Shown: positions 1 to 8,649, numbered from the stretch's first letter. The stretch: 64,000 bases of DNA from an uncultured Kineothrix sp. (GCA_910588855.1 CAJUSR010000015.1:21532-85531); one strand, 5' to 3'. Notes: generated by a model from the letters alone, not told the origin. Program-made: numbers and translations.

Positions 1-54
1 TCCTCTTCCTCTTCCTCTTCCTCTTCCTCTTCCTCTTCCTCTTCCTCTTCCTCT
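1..54. repeat. Hexanucleotide repeat (TCCTCT)9
   Basis: Nine perfect TCCTCT units open the window, so the true left boundary is unseen. The tract would read poly-Ser, Pro-Leu or Leu-Phe on the plus strand and Glu-Glu or Lys-Arg type repeats on the minus strand. It may be the tail of a gene outside the window or a simple-sequence tract. A unit of six keeps frame, so changes in copy number would not break a reading frame. Confidence 0.9.
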
Positions 55-165
55 TTTAGTGTAATTCCTCCTATCTGTCCATGTCAATCAAATTCCATAT
101 TGTTTTATAAAAAGGCTGCCTGGCAATAACCCATCCGTTACCGTTTGCCAGACAGCCAAAAGTCT

Positions 166-2757
166 TTATTCTGTTTCCCTGCACGCTGCCGTCAATTCCC
201 CGTCTTTTACGGAAATAACAATGACATCTTTTGCCTTTACGGCATCTGCCAATATCAATTTTGCAGATAAAGTCTCCACATATTTCTGGATGTACCGTTT
301 CAAGGGTCTTGCTCCGTATATCGGGTCATAAGCATTTTCTACAATCAGTTTCTCCGCCTCCGGCAAAATTTCAATGCGAAGTTCCCTGTCTGCCAGCCTT
401 TTATTCAAATCATCCACAATCAAATGGATAATGCCGCCAATATCCTCTTTAGTCAGTGGTTTAAAAAGTATCGTTTCATCCAGCCTGTTTAAAAATTCCG
501 GACGGAAATGGGCACGAAGCTCATTCATAACCATCCCTTCCGCTTCGCCGCTGATACTGCCGTCCGCACCGATTCCTTCCAGCAAATATCCGGCACCGAT
601 ATTTGAAGTCATAATTAAAATCGTGTTTTTAAAATCTACCGTGCGCCCTTGGGAATCCGTAATCCGTCCGTCATCCAGCACTTGTAAAAGAACATTGAAC
701 ACATCGGGATGGGCTTTTTCAATTTCATCGAAAAGCACTACCGAATACGGCTTCCTTCTTACTGCCTCCGTCAACTGTCCCCCTTCCTCATAGCCTACAT
801 ATCCGGGAGGCGCCCCAATCAAACGGGATACGGAATATTTCTCCATATATTCGCTCATATCAATGCGCACCATATTATTTTCATCATCGAAAAGAGATGC
901 CGCCAATGCTTTGGCAAGCTCTGTCTTCCCTACTCCGGTAGGCCCTAAGAAAAGGAAAGAGCCTATCGGTTTCGCCGGGTCTTTGATTCCTGCCTTGGAA
1001 CGGATAATTGCCTCCGTTACTTTTGTTACGCCCTCTTCCTGCCCTATGACGCGTTTATGGAGTTCTTCGTCCAGATGCAATGTTTTATTCCTTTCGCTTT
1101 CCGTTAATTTGGCTACTGGGATACCTGTCCAGCGGGAAATAATTTTGGCAATTTCCTCATCGCTGACATTCTCATGCACCAAAGACAAATCTTCATTTTT
1201 TACTCTATTTTCTTCTATTTCCAACTGTTTTTTCAAAGCAGGCAATTTTCCATAACTCAATTCCGCCGCCTTTTCCAGATTCCCTTCCCTTTGGGCAACC
1301 TGGATTTCGCTGCCTATGGCTTCAATCTGTTCCCTCAAGCCAGAAAGCTTATCTACCGTCGCTTTTTCGTTATCCCATTGGGCTTTTCTGTTATTAAATT
1401 CTTCCTTCCATTCCGCTAGCTCCCTTTGCAGCGTTTCCAGCCTTTCCTGGCTTAACCGGTCATCCTCCTTTTTTAATGCTGCTTCCTCAATCTCCATTTG
1501 CATAATCCGGCGCTGCAGTTCATCCAATTCGGTAGGCATGGAATCCAGTTCTGTCTTTATCAGGGCACATGCTTCGTCCACAAGGTCGATTGCCTTATCC
1601 GGCAAAAACCGGTCTGAAATATAACGGTGGGATAAGGTTGCCGCACTTACCAGTGCATTATCCATAATCTTTACGCCGTGATATACTTCATATCTTTCTT
1701 TCAATCCCCTTAAAATGGATATGGTATCCTCCACGGTAGGCTCTTCCACCATAACCGGCTGAAACCGACGTTCTAAGGCAGCGTCTTTTTCAATATATTG
1801 CCTATATTCATCCAATGTAGTCGCCCCGATGCAATGCAGTTCCCCTCTTGCCAACATCGGTTTCAGCATATTGCCTGCATCCAATGCCCCATCCGTTTTC
1901 CCTGCCCCGACAATGGTATGGAGTTCGTCGATAAATAGGATAATCTGCCCATCGCTGTTTTTCACATCTTCCAATACCGCTTTCAAACGCTCTTCAAACT
2001 CCCCGCGGTATTTTGCACCGGCCACAAGCGCCCCCATATCCAATGCAAAAATCTTTTTATCTTTTAACCCCTGCGGCACATCCCCACGTACGATTCGCTG
2101 CGCCAGCCCTTCTACAACCGCAGTCTTTCCTACACCGGGTTCACCGATAAGGACAGGATTGTTTTTTGTTTTCCTGGAAAGGATACGGATAACATTCCTT
2201 ATCTCGCTGTCTCTTCCTATCACAGGGTCCAGCTTCTGGTTTCTGGCTTTTTCCACCAACTCCTGTCCATATTTTTCCAACGTGTCATACGTAGCCTCCG
2301 GGTTGTCGGAAGTAACCCTCTGATTGCCGCGGACTGTAGAAAGCACTTGCAGGAATCTTTCCCTTGTAATACCGTATTCCCGAAAAATTTCTTTTATTTC
2401 TTTATTTGGATGCTTTATCATAGCAAGAAATAAATGCTCCACGGATACATATTCATCGCCTAATTGCTTTGCCTCGTCCTCCGCGCTAATTAGCGCCTGA
2501 TTCAAATCCTTGCCTACGTAGACTCTGCCTCCCTGCACCTTAACCCGCTTCTGCAATGCCGTTTCCACACGGTTTAAAAAATGCTCTTTCTGAATCTCCA
2601 TTTTTTCGATAAGTTTTAAAATCAGGCTGTCTTCAACGGTTAGCAGGCTATACAGCAGATGTTCCTGCTCGATTTCCTGATTTCCGTATTCATAAGCCAG
2701 CTTTTCGCACTGTTCAACTGCCTGCATGGACTTTTGTGTAAATTTTGATATATTCAT
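166..2757 (-). CDS. clpB: ATP-dependent chaperone ClpB
   Basis: Hexameric AAA+ disaggregase that extracts polypeptides from aggregates in the cytoplasm together with DnaK. The 863-residue protein shows, in order, a Clp N-terminal double repeat, a first AAA module with Walker A GEPGVGKT and the DELHTIVGAG segment, a long coiled-coil middle domain rich in Glu/Lys, and a second AAA module with GPTGVGKT, the GYVGYEEGG pore loop and a C-terminal ClpB small domain. The length is normal for the family. The start MNISKFTQKSM was chosen because a GAGGAGTG ribosome site precedes it; a longer in-frame extension upstream runs through the promoter and is not credible. Transcription starts at a promoter overlapped by a CIRCE operator, so HrcA heat-shock control is expected. 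It is a single-gene unit next to an integrated island. Confidence 0.97.
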   Translation of the reverse strand: MNISKFTQKSMQAVEQCEKLAYEYGNQEIEQEHLLYSLLTVEDSLILKLIEKMEIQKEHFLNRVETALQKRVKVQGGRVYVGKDLNQALISAEDEAKQLGDEYVSVEHLFLAMIKHPNKEIKEIFREYGITRERFLQVLSTVRGNQRVTSDNPEATYDTLEKYGQELVEKARNQKLDPVIGRDSEIRNVIRILSRKTKNNPVLIGEPGVGKTAVVEGLAQRIVRGDVPQGLKDKKIFALDMGALVAGAKYRGEFEERLKAVLEDVKNSDGQIILFIDELHTIVGAGKTDGALDAGNMLKPMLARGELHCIGATTLDEYRQYIEKDAALERRFQPVMVEEPTVEDTISILRGLKERYEVYHGVKIMDNALVSAATLSHRYISDRFLPDKAIDLVDEACALIKTELDSMPTELDELQRRIMQMEIEEAALKKEDDRLSQERLETLQRELAEWKEEFNNRKAQWDNEKATVDKLSGLREQIEAIGSEIQVAQREGNLEKAAELSYGKLPALKKQLEIEENRVKNEDLSLVHENVSDEEIAKIISRWTGIPVAKLTESERNKTLHLDEELHKRVIGQEEGVTKVTEAIIRSKAGIKDPAKPIGSFLFLGPTGVGKTELAKALAASLFDDENNMVRIDMSEYMEKYSVSRLIGAPPGYVGYEEGGQLTEAVRRKPYSVVLFDEIEKAHPDVFNVLLQVLDDGRITDSQGRTVDFKNTILIMTSNIGAGYLLEGIGADGSISGEAEGMVMNELRAHFRPEFLNRLDETILFKPLTKEDIGGIIHLIVDDLNKRLADRELRIEILPEAEKLIVENAYDPIYGARPLKRYIQKYVETLSAKLILADAVKAKDVIVISVKDGELTAACRETE

Positions 2758-2884
2758 AAGCACTCCTCTCTGCCGTTTTATGTAAGGGAGGCAAACAATT
2801 GACAACTGGCTAATTATTTCCCTTAACCCCTTTACAGTATACCCGGCCAAACTGCTACTTATTTGTTTGTTTTGTTCTACTGGA

Positions 2885-2927
2885 ACTATAACACTTATTG
2901 TTAGCAGTGTCAAGAGGTGAGTGCTAA
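2885..2927 (-). promoter_or_regulatory. clpB promoter with CIRCE operator
   Basis: On the minus strand a -35 TTGACA (2908-2913) and a -10 TATAGT (2885-2890) are separated by 17 bp. The CIRCE inverted repeat occupies 2901-2927. The half facing the island is a perfect GAGTGCTAA, the other half is TTAGCAGTG (two mismatches to TTAGCACTC), and the spacer is 9 bp. CIRCE is the known HrcA operator, so this places clpB in the HrcA regulon. Confidence 0.88.
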
Positions 2928-2974
2928 TTATTTTGGTTATTTTTTGCAACCACAGTGTTTATGCTGGTTTGCGG
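2916..2974. repeat. 59-bp direct repeat, copy A (left boundary of island)
   Basis: This copy starts with GGTGAGTGCTAATTATTTTG and ends in GGTTTGCGG. It is nearly identical to 7224-7282 and is related to 8650-8708. Its left end contains the perfect half of the clpB CIRCE. Its right part contains an imperfect inverted repeat, GCAACC and GGTTTGC around a short AT-rich centre, which resembles a tyrosine-recombinase core site. I interpret it as an attachment-site end of the adjacent element. Confidence 0.75.
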
Positions 2975-3091
2975 GTTCTTAAAGTTCTGTAAAATGTCCA
3001 ATAATAGGGTCTATACCCCACTCATACCCCATTTGTGAAAAAATTTGGGGTACGGTTCTGCATCCGATTCCATCAGATAGCATCTTGCAGT

Positions 3092-3643
3092 CTATATAAC
3101 CATCAGGTCTTCCATCTTTAATATTTCCTTTTCTATTCTCGCATATTCCGTGATATGATTATATACTTCCATAGTAACTGCAATATTCGCGTGTCCCATG
3201 ATATACTGCAAAACCTTTACATCCATCCCTCGCTCTGCCATTCTGGTGCAGCCGGTGTGTCTTAAAATATGGGCTGATATCCTCGGCATCATCTCTAGTT
3301 TACGGTACCCCCTTTTTACTTTCGTTGCCTCCTGCTTACTATAGGCATCCATGATATTATAAAGCACGTTGTTGACTGCGCTGGGCTGTAAGGGATATCC
3401 GTTTTTGCTGGTGAAAATAAATCCTTTCATACCATCCATTTCATAATCCCTATTGATTCCCATCATAAACTGATATTCCCTCTGCCTCCCAAAAGCTTTT
3501 TTGACACTGGCTGTCATGGGAATATCCCTTACTCCTGCTCTGTTTTCGGAAATTGTCACGCTGAGACTGCTCCCTTCCCCCAGATTCCTTATAGATAGGT
3601 TTGTGATTAAAACTGCCATAACCCCCCTTCTTATAACCGTCAA
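3092..3643 (-). pseudogene. Tyrosine recombinase (Tn916-type integrase), C-terminal remnant
   Basis: Contains the C-terminal catalytic half of a phage-type integrase: HILRHTGCTR, then MGHANIAVTMEVYNH with the terminal tyrosine. The N-terminal arm-binding and SAM-like domains and the first catalytic arginine region are absent; upstream coding sequence is replaced by unrelated sequence ending at the HEPN gene. It lies about 120 bp from repeat copy A, as expected for an integrase beside its attachment site. It is probably inactive. A short internal reading in another frame (3450-3659) suggests the N-terminal junction is scrambled. Confidence 0.85.
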
Positions 3644-3648
3644 AAATA

Positions 3649-5418
3649 CTATATTTCAATCTTCATAATCTGATCCTCAATCTTATTTAGTCTATTCATA
3701 ATTTCATCTGTAACAGCAATTAATTTCTTATTTACAGTACTAAATTTAACAACCATACCATCTTCTGCATAAGGCATTGGTATTCCATCTTCTGACATTT
3801 CATAATCGCCATAGGATATCCATATTTCACCATAATCTATTATCTCTCCATTACATATCAACTCAATTAAAAATTCATCCGTATGGCCCCTTTCTGGACA
3901 CAGCCATCCCCTTGCTTGCAAAACATATTTATATCCATCAAAGTCTACAATTTGCAACTGTTTCCCCTCTGAAAAACAACTCAAATCAGCATAACTTATA
4001 CTTTCACTAATATATAATAGTTCATTTTTCAAATTACAAAATCCCTCTTGAATCTCATTTTCTATCAATTCAAAAATATCTGAATTAAAATCTTTTTCTA
4101 TTAACCTTTTCCACACACAGTAATGTTCATGACCAGCAAAAAAATTTATATATTCCTCAAATAATTTTGCTTCAGTAAAATTATCCTCGTCAAAAAAATT
4201 ATCAACATGAAAATGCGATTCAACACCATCAATATAAGCTAACAAATCTTCTATTTTACTTTTCATATTTGGAATAGCTTCATCAATTATCCAGGATAAA
4301 TCCATAAAATCATCTGTTTCGTTTAATTTATCTACTATTTCCTGCTCATCAGGCAGCTCTGAACAAATATCACAATATTCCAAATTCATTTCAATTTCTT
4401 CCTGTTTTAATAAATGTTCAGCTTCTATCAACTCCAATGGCTTAACATATGATAACAATACCTTTTCTGCTTTCAAAAACTCTTCTTTGTAAAACTGAAT
4501 CTCTGCTATCGTGTCAAAATATAAATCCTTGCAAATCATCTTATTGTGAGCTATCATATTTCTTCTTTTAGAAAAATCATCCCGCCATTTTTCTACAATT
4601 TCATCTGAAAATACTTCATCAAATTTTTCTTCTTCCCAAAGCGACGGAGCATCCAATATATCTGAATTTATATAGTCTGATGCTTTATCTTTTTCATGTT
4701 TTACAATATTTTCTATTGCAGTTTTTACTACTCTATCGATCTGCTTCTTCTTTGCAGTTTTTAAAAGCCTAAATATATCACCTATTTCCAGATTGTATAA
4801 ATGATTATCAATTCTTTTGAACAAATCATATTTGGAGCTTAAAAACCATTTATTATAAATTTTATATTTGTCCATGTAATCCTCATATGTATATGTTTCA
4901 AACCAATTTCCTCCATATTTTATTGCCATATACCTATTAATTATACCTCTAAGCATATTTTCAACCTCATGTATTTTTATATACAAATCGGCTGCAATCC
5001 GTGTATTTTGTGAATCATATAGCCAAAATATTTTATCACATTTTTGGGCTAGCAGTTTGAGTAAGTTTTCTTTATACTCGTAAAAGACAGAATCTCCGTG
5101 AACCTCAATTATATCTTCCCTTTCCCATATAATATGTAACATCCATGAACTTCTGCCATATTTAGTTCCTTTTTCTATATTCAGCTTAAAATCCATATTT
5201 TTATATTTGAAACGAGCAGATGCTTCAAATGGAACATGGAACTCATCATACTGCTCATCCTCAGCTTCAAGCTCTTCTGAAATAAAATCTGCCTTACAAA
5301 CAAAATGAGAATCCAGTATATTCATCTCCAGTTCTTCTTTCATTATTGAAAGCAATTCATTTAAATTATCAATTTTTCCATTGTTTTTTTCACAACATAA
5401 TATTTCTATTTGCTCCAT
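3649..5418 (-). CDS. HEPN-domain protein (ApeA/Swt1-like), possible defence nuclease
   Basis: A 589-residue soluble protein with no signal peptide. A helical stretch beginning about residue 150 (VENMLRGIINRYMAIKYGGN) resembles the opening of ApeA/Swt1-like HEPN domains. The HEPN signature R-x4-H follows at R286 to H291 (sequence RRNMIAHN). HEPN proteins with this motif are usually metal-independent RNases in toxin-antitoxin, abortive-infection or RNA-processing roles. The first ~130 residues look beta-rich and acidic and could be a sensor domain. The C-terminal ~250 residues are acidic, helical and not recognised. It is cargo of an integrative-element relic with a PIN-type pair nearby, which fits defence or addiction. 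The gene is AT-rich compared with the flanking core genes. The family call is moderate and the defence role is inference. Confidence 0.6.
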   Translation of the reverse strand: MEQIEILCCEKNNGKIDNLNELLSIMKEELEMNILDSHFVCKADFISEELEAEDEQYDEFHVPFEASARFKYKNMDFKLNIEKGTKYGRSSWMLHIIWEREDIIEVHGDSVFYEYKENLLKLLAQKCDKIFWLYDSQNTRIAADLYIKIHEVENMLRGIINRYMAIKYGGNWFETYTYEDYMDKYKIYNKWFLSSKYDLFKRIDNHLYNLEIGDIFRLLKTAKKKQIDRVVKTAIENIVKHEKDKASDYINSDILDAPSLWEEEKFDEVFSDEIVEKWRDDFSKRRNMIAHNKMICKDLYFDTIAEIQFYKEEFLKAEKVLLSYVKPLELIEAEHLLKQEEIEMNLEYCDICSELPDEQEIVDKLNETDDFMDLSWIIDEAIPNMKSKIEDLLAYIDGVESHFHVDNFFDEDNFTEAKLFEEYINFFAGHEHYCVWKRLIEKDFNSDIFELIENEIQEGFCNLKNELLYISESISYADLSCFSEGKQLQIVDFDGYKYVLQARGWLCPERGHTDEFLIELICNGEIIDYGEIWISYGDYEMSEDGIPMPYAEDGMVVKFSTVNKKLIAVTDEIMNRLNKIEDQIMKIEI

Positions 5419-5476
5419 GTATATCTGTACCTCTTATCTTTTTACATTAACTTAGTTATCACTTTTTTAAACAGAT

Positions 5477-5794
5477 TTATTTTAATTTATCAGCTTCCAT
5501 TGCTTTACTTTCCATATAATATTTTCTTACAAAAAAGCTGAACAACTTCCAAATGGGATTTGTTGAATCCTTATGCTCTTTATATAAACTCCTAAAAGTA
5601 CCAATTATGAAATTATAAAAAACATCCCAATAATCATCTTTTATTTCTTTACCCATTGATAAAAAATCAACCCATTTCTTTAAAACCTCTTCCCGATCAT
5701 CATCATCCTGAATATTTAATATGGCTTTCATCAAGTATTCTAAGGTCTGTGGAGTAATAAAAACCTGAAATCGATAAATTACCATTTTAATCAT
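5477..5794 (-). CDS. Small hypothetical protein, 105 aa
   Basis: I do not recognise this protein. It is hydrophilic with aromatic-rich helices and an acidic DDDDREE stretch, and has no membrane segment. The strong ribosome site (GGGAGGT) lies ahead of a different ATG that gives only a seven-codon peptide, MNDLKSI, whose stop overlaps this ORF's start (ATATGATT). The gene is therefore either translationally coupled to a mini-ORF or the 5' end has suffered a frameshift. It is AT-rich, in the same orientation as the HEPN gene and just upstream of it, so it may be its partner. Confidence 0.4.
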   Translation of the reverse strand: MIKMVIYRFQVFITPQTLEYLMKAILNIQDDDDREEVLKKWVDFLSMGKEIKDDYWDVFYNFIIGTFRSLYKEHKDSTNPIWKLFSFFVRKYYMESKAMEADKLK

Positions 5795-5922
5795 ATACTT
5801 TTCAGATCATTCATTGTTTTACCTCCCAAATAAACTGCAAATATTTATACAAAACTGGTAATTATCATTGATAGCAAGCTCTTAATCTTTTCCATCTCCA
5901 ATAATAATTCTATTTTATCATC

Positions 5923-6216
5923 TTATTTATATATATGGGAATTACTATTTTTTACTATCTGATTGATATCCACGCTGATTTTGTTTATCTCATTCCGCAT
6001 TCGCATCAGTTCTAATTTTATTTTTCTACTCCTCAAATGCTCCAACTGGTTCAGGCGCAAATAGCGGATATATTTAATTCCATTCATATCTTTCGCCTTG
6101 GAACGTTCCATTAAAAGTTTTGCTGTCTCTTGTGTCACTTTACAATGCTTCCGTATCACGTTTTCATCTTTTGTTCCTGACATAGTCAATGCCAATCTTA
6201 TAAAGCTGTTCCTCAA
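5923..6216 (-). CDS. MobC-like mobilisation protein remnant
   Basis: A 97-residue basic helical protein. The tail MRNEINKISVDINQIVKN resembles the C-terminal 'inN-Lnqi' segment of MobC-type relaxosome accessory proteins. The start is a TTG preceded by GAGGAAAGG at suitable spacing; no ATG start is available. No relaxase gene accompanies it, so if the assignment is right it is a relic of a mobilisable element. It could also be an unrelated small DNA-binding protein. Confidence 0.4.
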   Translation of the reverse strand: MRNSFIRLALTMSGTKDENVIRKHCKVTQETAKLLMERSKAKDMNGIKYIRYLRLNQLEHLRSRKIKLELMRMRNEINKISVDINQIVKNSNSHIYK

Positions 6217-6319
6217 TCTTCTTCACCTTTCCTCTGATTTTCTCAAAAAAAATAAGGACTACCCAAGCACGTACACTTGAATAACCCTTACTCCACATTG
6301 AAATCACTACATTAGATAA

Positions 6320-6544
6320 TTAAATCCTTATTCCTTTTCCTTTATGAGGATGACTTTTCGCATAGGCAGACGCTTCCTCGCTGACCTGACTCAAATCCAT
6401 TTTATCAAAATATTCTCTTCGCCAAAGCGTATAATCGAAGCTGTCTCTTTTTATCATAGCTACAAAGCGCTCTGCATCAACAATACCTAGTCTTTCAACT
6501 AAACATGCAAAACCGGCATCCATAAGTTCTGTAGCACTATTCAT
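6320..6544 (-). CDS. Putative antitoxin partner of PIN-domain protein
   Basis: A 74-residue protein whose ATG overlaps the stop codon of the PIN gene (ATGA), indicating translational coupling. The C-terminus is basic (SHPHKGKGIRI). No standard antitoxin fold such as AbrB, Phd or RHH is evident. The pairing, small size and order (toxin first) suggest a cognate antitoxin or a small regulatory partner. Function is inferred from context only. Confidence 0.5.
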   Translation of the reverse strand: MNSATELMDAGFACLVERLGIVDAERFVAMIKRDSFDYTLWRREYFDKMDLSQVSEEASAYAKSHPHKGKGIRI

Positions 6545-6987
6545 TCATCACTCGCCTCCAATCTCCTGATAAATTCACCTGGTGTCACAATCTGTATATC
6601 CTCTGTTTGAAACTTAAGCAATCTGTCATCCGTAGTAATAAGATAATCACTTCCTGCTAAAATAGCACAAGCAACATGAAGCGCATCTGCACTTTTAACG
6701 CCAGACTCCATAATATGCCCTGCTATCAATTTTGCTTCTTCTCCCTTTTCTATTCCTACATAGTATGATTCATTCGCACTCATAAAATCAGATATTGCCT
6801 TCTTTTTGTGAGAGAATCTATTCTTTCCATTCTCATATTCCAGCATAAAAGAGGTTACAAGGTCGATATATCCCTTTTTTACCATATCCTGAATATGTAA
6901 CTTTGCTTCCGTTTCTAAATGTATCCTGATATGCGTCTGGTCATCATAAGGTCTGTTATAGCAGCAATTATCCATATATATTTTCAT
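6541..6987 (-). CDS. PIN-domain protein, VapC-like toxin candidate
   Basis: A 148-residue PIN-fold protein. It starts MKIYMDNCCYNRPYDD with the first acidic residue, has a central conserved Glu (MLEYEN), and ends with SADALHVACAILAGSDYLITTDD carrying the later acidic residues of the Mg-dependent RNase site. The start at 6987 fits the PIN domain; an upstream in-frame extension (to 7074) lacks domain support. PIN proteins of this size usually act as toxins cleaving tRNA or rRNA. It overlaps a downstream 74-codon gene and lies within the island, consistent with a stabilisation module. Confidence 0.75.
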   Translation of the reverse strand: MKIYMDNCCYNRPYDDQTHIRIHLETEAKLHIQDMVKKGYIDLVTSFMLEYENGKNRFSHKKKAISDFMSANESYYVGIEKGEEAKLIAGHIMESGVKSADALHVACAILAGSDYLITTDDRLLKFQTEDIQIVTPGEFIRRLEASDE

Positions 6988-7084
6988 AATACTTTTTCTT
7001 TTCTTATTCTCCCTTAGCACTAATAACCGATAAACTTTCCTATTAATATTATATCCTATTACTCCCATACTCACAATCTATTTT

Positions 7085-7223
7085 TCTTCCCCATACCCCA
7101 TTTGCAACAAAAACGACACAATCCGATGAAGCCTGATGCAAAAGCATGACCTCGAAAAGTGCCATTTCACGGGCTTTACAAGACCTGATAAAGTAAGACA
7201 ATGCACGCCTCCACAAAACAATG
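7085..7223. repeat. Element right-end sequence, copy 1
   Basis: About 140 bp with clear homology to 8510-8649. Shared blocks include CCCCATTTGCRACAAAAACG, ATCCGATGAAGCCTGATGCA, GGGCTTTACAAGACCTGATA and AATGCACGCCTCC. Each copy is immediately followed by a 59-bp repeat. It looks like the non-integrase end of an integrated element. No gene is seen in it. Confidence 0.7.
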
Positions 7224-7282
7224 GGTGAGTGCTAATTATTTTGGTTATTTTTTGCAACCCCAGTGTTTATGCTGGTTTGCGG
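7224..7282. repeat. 59-bp direct repeat, copy B (internal junction)
   Basis: Differs from copy A at about one position across 59 bp. It contains the GAGTGCTAA half of CIRCE but no promoter, and the CGCAAACCAGCATAAACACTG inverted-repeat core. It sits exactly between the right-end sequence of one element and the integrase relic of the next, as expected for the shared attachment site of two tandem insertions. Confidence 0.75.
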
Positions 7283-7470
7283 TGTTCCTTTTTTGCTTTC
7301 GCCGCTTCCTGCTTATTATAAGCATCCATAATATTGTAAAGCACATTGTTGACTGCGCTAGGCTGTAAGGGGCGTCCGTTCTTGCTAGTGAGAATAAAGC
7401 CCTTTATCCCGTCCACTTCATAATCCCTGTCCATTCCCATCCTGATCTGATTCTCCTCCCCCAAAAACAT
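7267..7470 (-). pseudogene. Tyrosine recombinase, internal fragment
   Basis: About 65 codons align with the middle of the 3092-3643 integrase: RDYEVDGIKGFILTSKNG and LQPSAVNNVLYNIMDAYN. The reading ends KKEHRKPA-stop, where the codons CGCAAACCAGCATAA are part of repeat B itself. The catalytic box-II region is missing, so it cannot be active. The open frame extends upstream to 7551 with unrelated sequence. Confidence 0.8.
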
Positions 7471-7713
7471 AGTTATATAATTTTGCAGAGATATTGATGT
7501 TATATTCCATTTAACAAATCTTGACAGAAAATTAAATACTACCATAAGCAAAATTCTATTTCGTTCTCATAGGCTCACCCGAAATGTAGAATAATATAGG
7601 GTGATATGAGAATGTACCAATATGACAAAGACCTTGATTGTCACCCTGCTGGAGATTTCCGTGGTTCAATTCTTTTTTCACCGCAGGACACTGATATGCC
7701 CGTCATGCAAAAC

Positions 7714-7743
7714 AAAAAGGACTGAAAATTCAATCCTTTTATA
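7714..7743 (-). terminator. Terminator of the DUF4258/YgiT operon
   Basis: On the minus strand AAAAGGATTGA pairs with TCAGTCCTTTT across a 3-4 nt loop, followed by TTGTTTT. It lies 30 bp beyond the YgiT-like gene. Confidence 0.65.
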
Positions 7744-7771
7744 CTGTCTTATTTTATTTGCCGCAATTCCA

Positions 7772-7999
7772 TCATGCAACACTGCTATAATTTACAATAG
7801 AAATTTCCTGTGTAAACTGTCTCGCCTGTTCCGTAATCTGTTCCAGTCTTTTAACAACATCCCCTGTGTAGATAATCTCGTTACATTCTGTACATTTATA
7901 GCAAGGAACATTCCGCACAATTAAAAGACAATTTCCCAAATCTGTTACACTTGTTGTATATCCTTTTTCCGCTTTTGCACCACATTCCATACATACCAT
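7772..7999 (-). CDS. YgiT-type zinc-finger protein (MqsA-like antitoxin)
   Basis: A 75-residue protein with two CxxC pairs (CMEC near residue 3 and CTEC near residue 36) forming the YgiT/MqsA-type zinc finger, then GDVVKRLEQI, which resembles the linker of such proteins. MqsA N-terminal domains bind the cognate toxin. The DNA-binding HTH domain of full-length MqsA is absent, as in many short DUF4258-linked partners. It starts 2 bp after the DUF4258 stop, with an AAAGGGG ribosome site. It is likely the antitoxin of the pair. Confidence 0.8.
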   Translation of the reverse strand: MVCMECGAKAEKGYTTSVTDLGNCLLIVRNVPCYKCTECNEIIYTGDVVKRLEQITEQARQFTQEISIVNYSSVA

Positions 8000-8001
8000 A
8001 A

Positions 8002-8316
8002 TTAACGCCCCTTTCTCGTCTTAAAATCATTTTCCCATATATCAGAATCGGGAAAATATGCAGTTATTAAATATATAAAATCTGGTTCGAAACTTACTAC
8101 AATGTGAATGTACTGTGATTTAACAGAAAATCCTAATATCAAACAACTTGGTAATGGCTTGTCGTCTTCATATTGTTTGATAATCTCACCTGTATCAATA
8201 CCGTTTATAATGTCATCAACATTTATATTCCGTTCATATAAACGGATTCTAGCGTGTTCCGTTATTGCTATGTTGCCAGGCTGATTTAATGCCTTTAACT
8301 GTTCTATTGTTATCAT
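8002..8316 (-). CDS. DUF4258 protein, toxin candidate
   Basis: A 104-residue DUF4258 protein, a family with a RelE/BrnT-like compact fold often paired with YgiT zinc-finger antitoxins. Visible features are ITEHARIRLYERNI, GEIIKQYEDDKPLPSCLILGF and the IHIVVSFEPDFIYLITAYFPD strand pair typical of the family. It is the first gene of a two-gene operon with its own terminator. Toxicity is inferred from the family, not shown. Confidence 0.75.
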   Translation of the reverse strand: MITIEQLKALNQPGNIAITEHARIRLYERNINVDDIINGIDTGEIIKQYEDDKPLPSCLILGFSVKSQYIHIVVSFEPDFIYLITAYFPDSDIWENDFKTRKGR

Positions 8317-8509
8317 TTTACACCAACTTTTCTATTGATATTTTTATTATAACAGATTACTCAATCTTTTAAAACCCTTTTATTACCTATGTTTGGCGTG
8401 GATGAACCGCTAAGCCAGCAAATCATCACCAATTACCACATGAAAGAACTGAAAAAAAGAGGCACACCTATATTTTCTACTGGTCTTCGTATAGGAATAC
8501 CTTTCCTTC

Positions 8510-8649
8510 TCTTCCCCATACCCCACTTCATACCCCATTTGCGACAAAAACGACACAATCCGATGAAGCCTGATGCAAGGAAACGTGCCGTTTTACGGGC
8601 TTTACAAGACCTGATAAAGTAAGATAATGCACGCCTCCCCAAAACAATA
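8510..8649. repeat. Element right-end sequence, copy 2
   Basis: Homologous to 7085-7223 and again directly followed by a 59-bp repeat. No gene is seen from 8317 to 8810. A short plus-strand open frame at 8389-8622 is largely repeat sequence. Confidence 0.7.

Noticed and set aside
8389..8622. Plus-strand ORF with STGLRIG resembling an integrase box-I
   Set aside because: Only one short match, no flanking domain, and most of the frame is the element right-end repeat; too weak to call.
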